A stretch of DNA of 64,000 bases, from contig JAQFVV010012531.1 of NCBI GenBank assembly GCA_028023455.1, positions 556,001-620,000 of the forward strand, written 5' to 3'. Origin of the DNA: Epiperipatus broadwayi (lineage: Eukaryota; Onychophora; Udeonychophora; Euonychophora; Peripatidae). The notes below the pieces were generated by a model that worked only from the letters and a program-made list of their open reading frames with translations, ran no database searches and was not told the DNA's origin. Below are positions 48,064 to 58,194 of the stretch, one piece after another (the first letter of the stretch is position 1; each line of letters opens with the position of its first letter). The position numbers and the translations under genes are program-made.

Positions 48064-49820
48064 CCAACTTCCTATTCTATATTAATGCATCTATTCTTCT
48101 ATCCCATCCTTTGCCATTATAACACTCAACAATTCTCTTAACACAATCAGCCCACCTTTTGTATAAGTATACTGATATAAAATTTTTTATCCAAACCTTC
48201 TGCATAGTGCATTGACTTTCTCACCCATCTTGTTGCCTACCCTATATTCATAACTCAATTAATACTATCTGGATTATTCTTTTATTATCCATAAACTGTA
48301 ATCTACCAAACATTTTCATTTTGCTTTTTGCATCTCTCATATAAAAATTTTATCATGCCATTTCTCCTTGAATTGCCTCCTTTGCTGCCCACACATCTGC
48401 ATCTAATCCATATCTTCCTACTTCTCTTTGTATCTTTTCTAAATAATCTAATATTCATTTACAAACACATATCATATCATTATCATACATTAACCCTGCT
48501 GCTGCCACTCCCTTTCATACAATTCTAGCTACATCATATTTATTATATAAAAACCATGTTAGTTTCTTTATCAATCACTTTCTTTTCTTTGTTTTATTTA
48601 TCAGTTTTCTCTCATACATTCAATCAGAGAAATTACTTAAGATGATTCCCAAATAGTTATATCTATTTACCACACTTAACTTTATATCCCCCAATAAAAA
48701 TTCTTTGTCTTCTCTTTCTCCAGTATTAATCATCATTACTTTTGATTTTTCTTCATTAAATTTAAGCCCATTTCTTTACTCAACTTTGTGCGTGTCCTCA
48801 GCATAACTTTTACATCTTCCCTTCTTTCTGCACACAAAAAGACTTCATCTACAAATAAAAGACCTGATAATGTACAAACTCCCTTGCCATCTATTAATGA
48901 TATCTTTATCCCTTATTCTAGTCTTTCTATTGCTCTCTTCATTTCTCTCAAATACAACAAAACAAAATAGGTGACATAAGAGCATCCTTGCCTTAGTCCC
49001 ATCCCATTTCTAACTTTATACTGATTTCATATTTGCTGATACTTTAGTAATTATTTTTCATATAATTTCTTAATAATATCCACTAAAGCTCCATCCATTC
49101 CTAAATTTATTAAACTTATCAATAATCTTATTTCTATTCACTCTATAATACACCTTCTCTATAGCTATAAAAACTGTATATAATAGTCTAACTGTATTCC
49201 TACTCATAGCCATAAGTTGTGTACCTCCTTGCCTTCCTCCACTAGATTATTTTTTTCATCCATTTTGTGACCCTGCTAGCCACCATGTATGAGAAATCTT
49301 TATATAACACTGATATTACCACTGTTGGTTCTAACTTTCTATGAACCTTATCATTTTCTTTAAATAGTAGCTGTACTTTTATATTACTCCAACAACCCAG
49401 AAAATTTCTCTTCAGTGCCATCTTATTAAAACATGATTATAGTTTTAAATTTTTCTTTATACCCTAAATTCATTACCATCTCTGCTGCCCATCTATCCCA
49501 ACCTTTTACCTTTTCACTTATCAATTTCTTCCCTGATTCATTCAGTAATATTCTCATTGCTATATATTTTCATGTTTGTTATCACTCTGTCCTTCACATC
49601 TACCATCTTTTCTATATCCATTACATACTTATTTAAAATTATCTCTAATTTTTCTCTAGAGCTACACCCTATTCCCTCATCATCTAGTAATACTATTTGT
49701 CTCTCCCCTACATTATTTTTTTTAATCTATTTCCAAAATTTTTTACTCTCATCTCTTCCACTTTTATTAATACTCTCTAACAATTTATTATTCAATTTCA
49801 TTCTCTCTCTATTGAAGCAA
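48064..49820 (-). mobile_element. LINE family 1, fragment F (RT half of a split copy)
   Basis: A minus-strand sequence equivalent to copy B 12700-14480: the RT and the upstream linker, with many stops. It reads like copy B on blocks such as the CTCTCAAATACAACAAAACA and GGTGACAT region (RQGCPMSPILF equivalent, 48950-49000). At 49820 it stops at a point equivalent to copy B about 14485, and fragment G at 58195 resumes within about ten bases of that point. Its 3' end is missing and replaced by the RTE copy 2 junction at 48063. Confidence 0.85.
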
Positions 49821-49948
49821 TGGATCCGGAAGTCATATCCATACTTCACAGCCTGCTATAAACTAATTGGTATTGCAAACCTGGGTTAGATTTATATTCG
49901 AGTATCAACAGAGTTTTGCATTAAATAGAAAATTAAAATCAAAAATAA

Positions 49949-51121
49949 GTCATAGATCACATGACCCTATTCTCTTAAGCTTGTAAGTTATAAACAATAA
50001 GGATGCCAATTCCTCAACAAGCTTTGTAATAAATGCTTAGCCATTGAAAGCATTTAAAAGATCTCCATCAAGAACCCCCCCCCCAAACCCCTGACCATGG
50101 TTTCATGCTTTGGAACTCCTCAGAGAGGTGACAGGGTAGGTTCAGACACTAGATCTAAAAATAGCAACCCAAAGCCAGCATTTATCTAAAAGTTATCTAT
50201 TGAGTTGAAAATCTGAAATTTTCAGACACCTACATGTCTTCAAAACCAGCTGTTCAACTCAAATAGCTATATGGGGCAGATAGATCTTGAGCCATACCAT
50301 ATATTAGTAGTCTTAGCAATATAATATTGAATAAGACTTAAGGCAGAGACTATAAATAGTCAAAATAAGAGTCATAGATCACATGACCCTATTCTCTTAA
50401 GCTCTTAAGCTTGTAAGTTATAAACAATGAGGATTACCAATTCCTCAACAAGCTTTGTAATAAATGCTTAGCCAGTGAAAGCATTTAAAAGATCTCTGTC
50501 AGGAACCCTCCCCCAAATCCCTGACCATGGTTTCGTGCTTTGGCACTCCTCAGAGAGGAGCCAGGGTAGGTTCAGACACCTCTCTGATGAGTGCCAAAGC
50601 ACAAAACCATGGTCAGAGATTTGGGGGATGGGTTTTTGATGGAGATCTTTTAAAGGCTTTCACTGGTTAAGCATTTATTACAAAGCTTGTTGAGGAATTG
50701 GTAATCCTCGTTGTTTATAACTTACGAGTTTAAGAGAATAGGGTTGTGTGATCTATGACTCTTATTTTGATTATTTATAGTCTCTGACTTAAGTCTTATG
50801 CAATGTTATATTGCTAATACTACTAATATACGGTATGGCTGAAGATCTATCAGCCCCATATAGCTATTTGAGTTGGACAGCTGGGTTTGAAGACATGTAG
50901 GTGTCTGAAAATTTCAAATTTTCAACTCAATAGATAATTTTTAGATAAATGCTGGCTTTGGGTTGCTATGAATCTACCCTGTCACCTCTCTGAGGAGTGC
51001 CAAAGCATGAAACTATGGTCAGGGGTTTGTAGGGGGGTTCCTGACAGAGATCTTTTAAATGCTTTCACTGGTTAAGCATTTATTACAAAGCTTGTTGAGG
51101 AATTGGCAATCCTCATTGTTT
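49949..51121. repeat. Large foldback FB3 (about 1.17 kb), tandem plus inverted
   Basis: Left side: a unit beginning GTCATAGATCACATGACC at 49949 repeats at 50371 (period 422 bp). Right side: 50581-51121 is the reverse complement of about 49991-50557, with a loop of about 23 bp (50558-50580). The sequence is unrelated to FB1 and FB2. GC-richer blocks (CTGACCATGGTTTC, CTCCTCAGAGAGG) recur four times in alternating orientation. No coding potential. It lies inside the 8.4-kb insertion that splits LINE F/G. Confidence 0.9.
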
Positions 51122-52354
51122 AGAAAATTAAAGTGTTTCGTTTTGTTTATTCATCGATTGTGAAATTAACTATTTAGTTTGAAATATTCATTTAAAGTAA
51201 ATTTGATCAAAATATAAATCGTTCATAAAAATGTGTTTTTCAAAATTTATTAAAAAAGTATATATGCATTGCAAGCATATATATATATATAATTAATTCA
51301 GAATTTTGTTGAAACTAAAACTTCAATTTGTTAAAAGAAATAATAATATATTTCTGTTTTAATCTGTTTAAAAATATAAGTCGTATGATTTTATTTTAAG
51401 ATAAGCCTGCCAACATTCCTAAATAAATTGCATTATCAATTGGAGTTCAATTCAGGGCAATTAAAGATACCTTTTTAATAAATAAAATTACGAAATTAAA
51501 GCAAAATTTGATAATAAAACCTTAAAGTTTATTTTAGTCAAAAAGTTACTTTGAAACAAAAGAGCATGGGGGCTTATCAGGATCTAGAATCATACAAAAA
51601 CAATAGAAAATATTGCTGAAAAGGTATAAAAGGTGGGAAGAACAAAGGATTAGGATATATTCTGAAATTATTCTGAATTTACTTCTGAAGACATTCTGAG
51701 GAGATTCTGAAAAAATTATTTCTGCTCATTTCTGAAATTATTTCTGAAAATATGCTGAAATCATTCTGAAATGGTTTCTGAAGTTATTCTGATTCAGATT
51801 TTATTCTGATTCATTCTTTTATTGGGTCTCTGAGATTGTTATTAGCGACTACTATGTCAGCTTACTTCAGAGAGTTTTATTACTTACTTCTGATACAGTG
51901 ACTAGGTCTTATGATTCTCCATTTCAGCTGATGAATATGACTCCTCTGTTCCAAGGTTTTGCTGAAAATTATTGTTGAGACCCAGTTCTTCCTAGTTCTT
52001 GTGGAGATTCTTGCAGAGAATTCTATTTTGATTTTAAAATGCGACATCTCAAAAATTATTTTAGCCCTGTGGATGTGACCATGTACGGCGGCTAAGCACA
52101 TCAGCTTTGCCTGCTATCAGGGTCCTGATCCATAAAATGTTGTAAGAGTGTCAAGTAGATAATGGAACTGAACTATAAGCTGTATGTGTGCCCTATGTAT
52201 CAAATGCTTTCAATCATAATAACCTTATCCGAACAAATACATCCACGAATGTCAGTCAAGCCAGGATGTCGGGGGGAAAAGACAAAAAATAAAAATCTGT
52301 ACTGGCAACCTTTCATCCTCTCCTCATGAACTTTTTCTTTTCTTGTTTTAAATA
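51122..52354. other. Unassigned sequence left of the LTR retrotransposon
   Basis: It contains GGTATAAAAGGTGGGAAG at about 51624 (TATA-box-like) and a less AT-rich stretch to about 52200. This could be an unrelated solo LTR or promoter remnant, but I found no matching terminal TG/CA with target duplication. It ends with AAATA, the left target-site copy of the LTR element. Confidence 0.4.
51656..51812 (+). repeat. Degenerate tandem tract of TTCTGAAAT-like units
   Basis: About a dozen short units of the form ATTCTGAAATT recur at intervals of 10-16 bases, starting just after the TATA-like box. It looks like a diverged minisatellite. Confidence 0.7.
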
Positions 52355-52830
52355 TGCTATATATATATAATTGGATTAAAATTATACGGGTTAAAAGATT
52401 CAAGAAATCCCTGCGGCAATTGATAACTTTTATCTAATAAGAATTTACTTACATTTATAAGTGGACCTTTCTGATTGGAGATAAGCTTTTGCTCTCAGAA
52501 TGTAGAGATTTCATTGGTAAAAATATACTTTAGAGAACAATAGCCATATAGAGAGAAAAAAACCCTTCCCAAAAATCGCGAGTCACACTTAAGTTCCACG
52601 GCCAGGAAGAAGGAATAATTTACTCATCGGAGAATATAATCTGGAAGGCATATAAGAGCCAACAGAGAAGGCAACAACTTTGGGAGATTTGATATCATAG
52701 TGCAGTGCAGTACTAAAATATATAGGGAGCCTCGATTAAGGCCGGATAATCCCCGCAGTGTTCATACTCCTGATCCGACCCATAGTGTAACTTCTGGATC
52801 ACCCTCCATGGTGAACTTCAAGACATATCA
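52355..52830 (+). repeat. 5' LTR (476 bp)
   Basis: Starts TG at 52355 and ends CA at 52830. It contains a TATA-like CATATAAGAGCC (about 52650), the likely promoter of the element. It matches the 3' LTR along its full length. Confidence 0.95.
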
Positions 52831-52831
52831 T

Positions 52832-52842
52832 TGGCGCAGTCG
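52832..52842 (+). promoter_or_regulatory. Primer binding site, tRNA-Ser type
   Basis: TGGCGCAGTCG starts one base after the 5' LTR. It is the complement of CGACTGCGCCA, the 3' end expected of an invertebrate tRNA-Ser including CCA. That match is from memory of tRNA sequences and was not searched. Confidence 0.75.
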
Positions 52843-52913
52843 ACAAACCAGTAGGCTATTCAGAAATATATAAACATCGGGAAACTAGTAATCCGAAATT
52901 CACAAATTCATAA

Positions 52914-53564
52914 GTGACACCGTTCAAATTAAACATGGTACAAGTAAATGTTGGAGAATTTGACGTGCATAGACAATCAGAATGGCCTCTATATGCAAGC
53001 CACATAGATAAATACCTTTTAATGAATAATATTGTAAAGCACAAGAGAAAAATTGCCACTCTACTGTATTTTGCGGGTCCAGATGTAATTAAAACAGCAA
53101 ATCATTTATGTAACCTGAAAAAACCAGAAGAACTGAAATATTCAGAACTACAGGACATACTTCAAAAATATTTTGATCCCAAACCAACCAAACATGTAGC
53201 ATGCCTCCATTTCCAGAATCGTAGGCAAAATAGAGGCGAAAACACTCGCAAATTCGATATTGCACTACAGGAGTTAGCAAAAGATTGTGTTTTTGGGAAT
53301 TATTTGGAAGAAGCACTATTGCAGCAATTCTTATGGGGCATGTCTGACGGGAGGCTTCAAGAGCAGTTATTAACAATCGATGACCTCGCACACGAAGCGG
53401 CTATGGAGCAATCAAAACAATTCCAGAGCGCAATGGCAGCAGAATGGCGTCAAATAAACCTCGTGGAACTAAATGGAAATGATGAAATGAAGTGTTTCAG
53501 GTGCGGAAAATCCGAACATTTAGCTAAAATGTGTAAACAAATAAACTTCGCGGAAAGAAATTAA
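52914..53564 (+). pseudogene. gag polyprotein with zinc knuckle
   Basis: 216 codons from ATG at 52914. The N-terminal part (VNVGEFDVHRQSEWPLYASH, then DKYLLMNNI) and the following helical region resemble the matrix/capsid of Mag-like Ty3 elements. CFRCGKSEHLAKMCK is a CCHC zinc knuckle (C-x2-C-x4-H-x4-C). The frame ends at TAA 53562-53564, inside the second copy of an 87-bp tandem duplication, where the first copy has GGA. The downstream pol continues in the same frame, so the stop may be a mutation or, less likely, a readthrough site. Gag would package element RNA. Confidence 0.85.
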
Positions 53565-53624
53565 AATGACAAAATGAAGTGTTACAGATGCGGAAAATCT
53601 GGACATTTAGCAAAAATGTGTAAA
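53451..53624 (+). repeat. 87-bp in-frame tandem duplication of a zinc-knuckle unit
   Basis: Units start CAAATAAAC at 53451 and 53538. Each encodes one CCHC knuckle (CFRCGKSEHLAKMCK and CYRCGKSGHLAKMCK). A third, different knuckle (CRNCGKIGHLAEVCK) follows. The period is a multiple of three. Confidence 0.9.
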
Positions 53625-55499
53625 TGGAAAAAGAGTAAATGTAGAAATTGCGGGAAAATAGGACACTTAGCGGAAGTGTGTAAAAATAACAAGCAAATGG
53701 AAATTAAAAATACGGAAACCGTTAATAACGATCAAATAATGTTGTCAGTAAAAATATTTGACCGACCATTTGCCATGGAAATTGACAGCGGTTCCAGAAT
53801 ATCTTTAATGGCTTATAGAGATTGGAAAGCATTAATGCAATTTCGCAATCGAACCAGTAATCTAGAAAAAACAAATCTGATAGCAAAAGACGTAAACGGG
53901 AAACACATTGAAATAGTCGGGAAAGTTATTGTTCCGGTACAAACAAATAGCAAAATCACCGATCTCCCGTTATATATCATTCATGGAAAAACAAACCCCA
54001 TAATTGGAAGAAATTGGTTTAAACCTATGGGCATCAAAATAACTATCACAAAAAAAATTATGATTGAAAAGGAAATACGCAATACATTCTCGTCATTGTT
54101 TAAAAAAGAACTAGGGGAAATTAGAAGAAAACCAGTTGAAATACAGCTTAGGGAGAATGCAAAGCCTGTGTTGTGTAAACCACGGAGAGTGCCATACGCG
54201 CAACGAGAAAAACTAGCCAATGCACTGGAAGAGTTAACAAATAAAGGGGTATTAACACCTATGGAAAACTCAGAGTGGGCGACACCTATAGTAATCATTA
54301 CTAAGCCAGATGGCAGTATACGTATTTGTGGGGATTACCAGATAACAGTTAACCCAGCTTTAAATAAAAGCAATTATCCAGTGCCAAACGTGCGTGAAGT
54401 ATTAGCCACTCTCGAGGGAGCAACTCACTATGCAAAATTAGACCTTAATGCTGCATTTCACCAAATACCAGTAACATGAAAGTCAGCAGAGATCTTAACA
54501 CTGACTACACCTTTTGGTCTATTTAAATACAACCATTTGCCTTTTGGAATTACCACCGCACCAAATATTTTCCAATCAAACATAGACCAACTACTCCGAG
54601 GAATAAATGGTGTGATACCTTACTTCGATGATATATTAATAATGGCAAATTCAGAGACAGAACTCCAGAGCAAGGTTCATGAAGTTTGTGAAAAGCTAGC
54701 AAAATCAAGAGCCAGACTAAATGAAGAAAAATATATCTGGAATACTCCAGAAATTAAATTTCTAGGACATATAATATCCAATAATGGTAAAAAACCAATG
54801 CCGGAAAAGATACGGGCTATTAAAAATGCAAAAACACCTCGGAATGTCAAAGAATTACAATCTTTCCTGGGCCTTATTGGATATTTTGAATGTTTTCTTA
54901 AAGGAAAAGCCCACATTGCCAGTAAGTTATATGAGTTATTAGAGAAAAACCGGAAGTGGAGCTGGGATAGAATACATGAAGATGCATTCAAGAAGACAAA
55001 AAGCTTGCTAACATCAGATGACCTACTCATAAACTACAATAACAATGAACAGGTAATATTAACCACTGACGCATCAGAATATGAAGTAGGAGCAGTAATA
55101 AGCCACCCCACAGATGAAGGTGAACGACCCATAGCTTATGCTTCAAGAACATTATCAAGGTCTGAACGGAACTATAGTCAACTAGACAAAGAAGCCTTGG
55201 CAATCATTTTTGGGATATTCCACCAATATCTATATGGAAGGCATTTTACAGCAATCACTGACCACAAACCATTACTGAGAATATTTTCGAGGTCAAAACA
55301 ATTACCCGATCACTTAAGCCCATGCATGCTGCGTTGGATTGAAATATTATCTGCATATGATTATTCCCTTGAATACAGGAGAGGCAGCTTTATAACACAT
55401 GCTGACGCACTGTCCCGAATACCAGATAATAGTGGAAAAACAATAGGACAAGTCTCTTATAAACTACATAGATACATGGGAATCAAATGTGTTGAATAG
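53574..55499 (+). pseudogene. pol: protease, reverse transcriptase, RNase H
   Basis: Two stretches in one frame (53574-54479 and 54537-55499) are separated by TGA at 54477-54479. After two zinc knuckles comes the aspartic protease (MEIDSGSRISLM active site; IIGRNWF near the end). RT: WATPIVIITKPDGSIRICGD, KLDLNAAFHQIPV (catalytic Asp), LPFGITTAPNIFQ and PYFDDILIMA (catalytic Asp pair), then LGHIISNNGKKP and ELQSFLGLIGYF. RNase H: LTTDASEYEVGAVI, KEALAI, ITDHKPL and THADALSRI. All catalytic residues are present. After TAG at 55497 the frame moves to +1. Together these make DNA from element RNA. Confidence 0.92.
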
Positions 55500-56390
55500 C
55501 GAGTTAGTAGCAAAATGGACTAAATTAGACGATGGGTATAGACTATTATGGAACTGGATATGTAATGGCTGGCCAATTAAATGACCCAACAATCTCCCAG
55601 TGGCATTCTGGAAAGCACAAGACCAACTGTCAATAAATAAAGAATGCATACTGATAGGCGATTGAGTAATCATACCAGTTCAAGGTCGCCCAGCAGTCCT
55701 AAGTTTGATCCATGATGGACATCCTGGAATTGTAAAAGCCAAAGCTTTGGCATGTTCCTATGTATGGTGGCCAGGTATAGATAAAGACATCGAAAACACT
55801 GTAAAGGCATGTACAAACTGCCAGTCAACTGCAAATCAGAAACCGCGAACATATACATCATGGCCAACTGCAACTAAACCATGGGAGCGGGTCCACATGG
55901 ACCATGCAGGGTCTTTCAGAGGAAACCTATTCTTGGTTATAATAGATGCATATTCTAACTGGGTAGAATATATACTAGTTAGGAATACAGGGTCTAATGA
56001 AACAATATCAACTCTTATAAGAAATTTTTGCTTTCCATGGAATACCAGAAAGCCTGGTAACAGATAATGGTTCTGGTTTTACCTCAGACCAATTTAAATA
56101 TTTTACAAGGGAATGGAGTATCAAACATATTTACACTCCACCCTACCACCCAGAGTCAAATGGACTGGCTTAACAAACCCATGAAGTTCTCCAGTTAGCA
56201 ATGCTTTACCAACATTCCACACCCATAGCATCGACTGGGATTTCACCAGCTGAAAGGTTACTAGGTCGGAAACTAAGAACCAAACTATCACTACTACACC
56301 CACAACATGAATCCATTGAAACTACAACAGAGGAATGCAATGAATTTATGGTGGGTCAAAGCATTTGGGTTAGAGATTCCCTAAAAAAAA
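55500..56390 (+). pseudogene. pol: integrase
   Basis: In the shifted frame: two TGA codons at 55582-55584 and 55663-55665 (each where an Arg codon CGA is likely), then the HHCC zinc domain (LIHDGHPG, YVWWPGIDKDIENTVKAC, TNCQ). The catalytic core has HMDHAGSF (first Asp). After a frame shift near 56030 it continues GIPESLVTDNGSGFTSDQF (second Asp) and YHPESNGLA. The codon after GLA, where the catalytic Glu is expected, is TAA (56171-56173). About 15 residues between this point and PAERLLGRKLRTK seem to be missing compared with related elements. It is thus inactive for insertion. Confidence 0.85.
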
Positions 56391-56670
56391 GTGGACACCA
56401 GGTGTGATCTTGAAAATACTTTCAAACAAAATTGTACTCATAGAATCAGAAATGGGCACACAATTCCATCGCCACACAAACCACATTAAGAAGCGAGTAA
56501 CAAACAAGTCACCCCCCTACACAGGACTAAATCATGAAATTATAGAAGAAAAGGGAGCTGACGAAATGGCTGAAGAAGTAACCACACATGAGAGTAATCT
56601 TAAACCAGGGAAAGATAAACCTCAAAGAGTGCGGAAGCCTCCTGTCTACCTTAAAGATTACTTGTGTTAA
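56391..56670 (+). pseudogene. pol C-terminal tail
   Basis: A shift in the A8 run at 56383-56390 moves the reading frame. The tail then reads WTPGVILKILSNKIVLIESE (an SH3-like integrase C-terminal segment), GTQFHRHTNHIKKR, and an acidic end ending at TAA 56668-56670, just before the polypurine region. Typical for the end of Mag-like pol proteins. No chromodomain is evident. Confidence 0.75.
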
Positions 56671-56714
56671 AAAAAAAAAAGAAAAAAAGGAGGGGAACCA
56701 TGGTTCTCTAAAGT

Positions 56715-56726
56715 AAAGGGGAGGAG
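56715..56726 (+). promoter_or_regulatory. Polypurine tract
   Basis: AAAGGGGAGGAG directly abuts the 3' LTR start (TGCTAT at 56727), the expected plus-strand primer site. Confidence 0.85.
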
Positions 56727-57206
56727 TGCTATATATATATATATAATTGGATTAAAATTATACGGGTTAAAAGATTCAAGAAATCCCTGCGGCAATTGAT
56801 AACTTTTATCTAATAAGAATTTACTTACATTTATAAGTGGACCTTTCTGATTGGAGATAAGCTTTTGCTCTCAGAATGTAGAGATTTCATTGGTAAAAAT
56901 ATACTTTAGAGAACAATAGCCATATAGAGAGAAAAAAACCCTTCCCAGAAATCGTGAGTCACACTTAAGTTCCACGGCCAGGAAGAAGGAATAATTTACT
57001 CATCGGAGAATATAATCTGGAAGGCATATAAGAGCCAACAGAGAAGGCAACAACTTCGGGAGATTTGATATCATAGCGCAGTGCAGCACTAAGATACATA
57101 GGGAGCCTCGATTAAGGCTGGATAATCCCCGCAGTGTTCATACTCCTGATCCGACCCATAGTGTAACTTCTGGACCACCCTCCACGGCGAACTTCAAGAC
57201 ATATCA
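56727..57206 (+). repeat. 3' LTR (480 bp)
   Basis: Starts TG at 56727 and ends CA at 57206, followed by the target copy AAATA. It differs from the 5' LTR by 11 transitions and two extra AT units near its start. Confidence 0.95.
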
Positions 57207-58194
57207 AAATATATACCTTTCTTTTAAATGTTCTCATTTAACTTATTATCTTCTCTTATGTATTTATCTAATTTTAATATTATATTTATTTAAATTGATC
57301 ATTCTTTATAATAAAATTCCTCCTTCACTATTCCTTATTTTTTTATGTTTTTTTTTTTTATAAAATTAAACAAGCATGACCTAATTTATTTTAGTCTCTT
57401 TGTCTGGTGTAACTATTTTTATTATTGAAAATATTTCTAATTTAAAAATGACTATTTATAACTTAATCTTAGTTCAGGTTTGCCTTTATTTTACCAATTC
57501 AATCTCCTCAATAATGTGTATTTTTGTTCTTATGTATTCTTAAGGATAAATTTTAATTATGAAAAGAAATCCTCAAATATTTTAAATGATCTGCATAGCA
57601 CAAAGCCACGATTAAATGCTTTGTGAAATGTTTATTTAAACCTTGCTTTACCAAGGGGATATGAGTTGTTAAACTAGATTAAATTGGAAAAGCAATATCC
57701 ATGCCGCAGAATCATATTTAAATTAGACTGCCTCATTTATAAAATTATTGATTAGGTGTTGCTTGGGAAATAGCAGAGATTTAAAACTGTAATAATATTA
57801 TATCACTTATTAAAGTATATCTTTCAAAGTAAAAGCATTAGTTTTATGATTATTTTTTTCAACCTTTCATGTTATTAATCTGTTAAGTTAACTTTCCAAT
57901 GATCCAAGCATAGCACAAGCATTTCATTCATATTTGATATAGGGGCACATTATTCTAAATTTAGGTACTTAAGTAGTTCTAGTCGATTGTCTCCCCCCTG
58001 ATGCTAGCAGGCCGGTTTAAAAAATTATTAATGCATGTCTCAGATATATTTTTGGTTTGTGGTTAGACTTGAAATAGATGAATAGAGCAGAGGCCATAGT
58101 ATTCTTGATTTTTATATCTTGCATATGAATGGCCTCAAGGTATGTTCGTCTAGTCTTCGAACTGGGTTAAATCAGCATACCTCTTCAACCAGCA
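57207..58194. other. Right flank of the LTR element, inside the F/G insertion
   Basis: AT-rich and noncoding. The last 70 bases (58140-58194) include TCGAACTGGGTTAAATC, a weak tRNA-like T-loop, and end at the resumption of LINE G. This end may be the right terminus of the insertion that split the LINE. Confidence 0.4.

Larger units (their letters stand above)
52355..57206 (+). mobile_element. Ty3/mdg4-type LTR retrotransposon, complete but inactivated
   Basis: Length 4852 bp. LTRs start TGCTAT and end ATATCA. The 5-bp sequence AAATA flanks both sides (52350-52354 and 57207-57211). Order: LTR, primer site, gag with zinc knuckles, protease, RT, RNase H, integrase, polypurine tract, LTR, as in Ty3/mdg4 (Gypsy) elements. 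The LTRs differ by 11 transitions and one (AT)2 indel. Five nonsense codons and three frame shifts break the coding region. It is on the plus strand, antisense to the host gene, inside one of its introns. Confidence 0.95.

Noticed and set aside
51656-51812. Cluster of heat-shock elements
   Set aside because: The units read TTCTGAA with one base between half sites, while the heat-shock element needs two; better seen as a minisatellite.
58150-58190. Possible tRNA T-loop (TCGAACTGGGTTAAATC)
   Set aside because: Isolated resemblance without the other arms.
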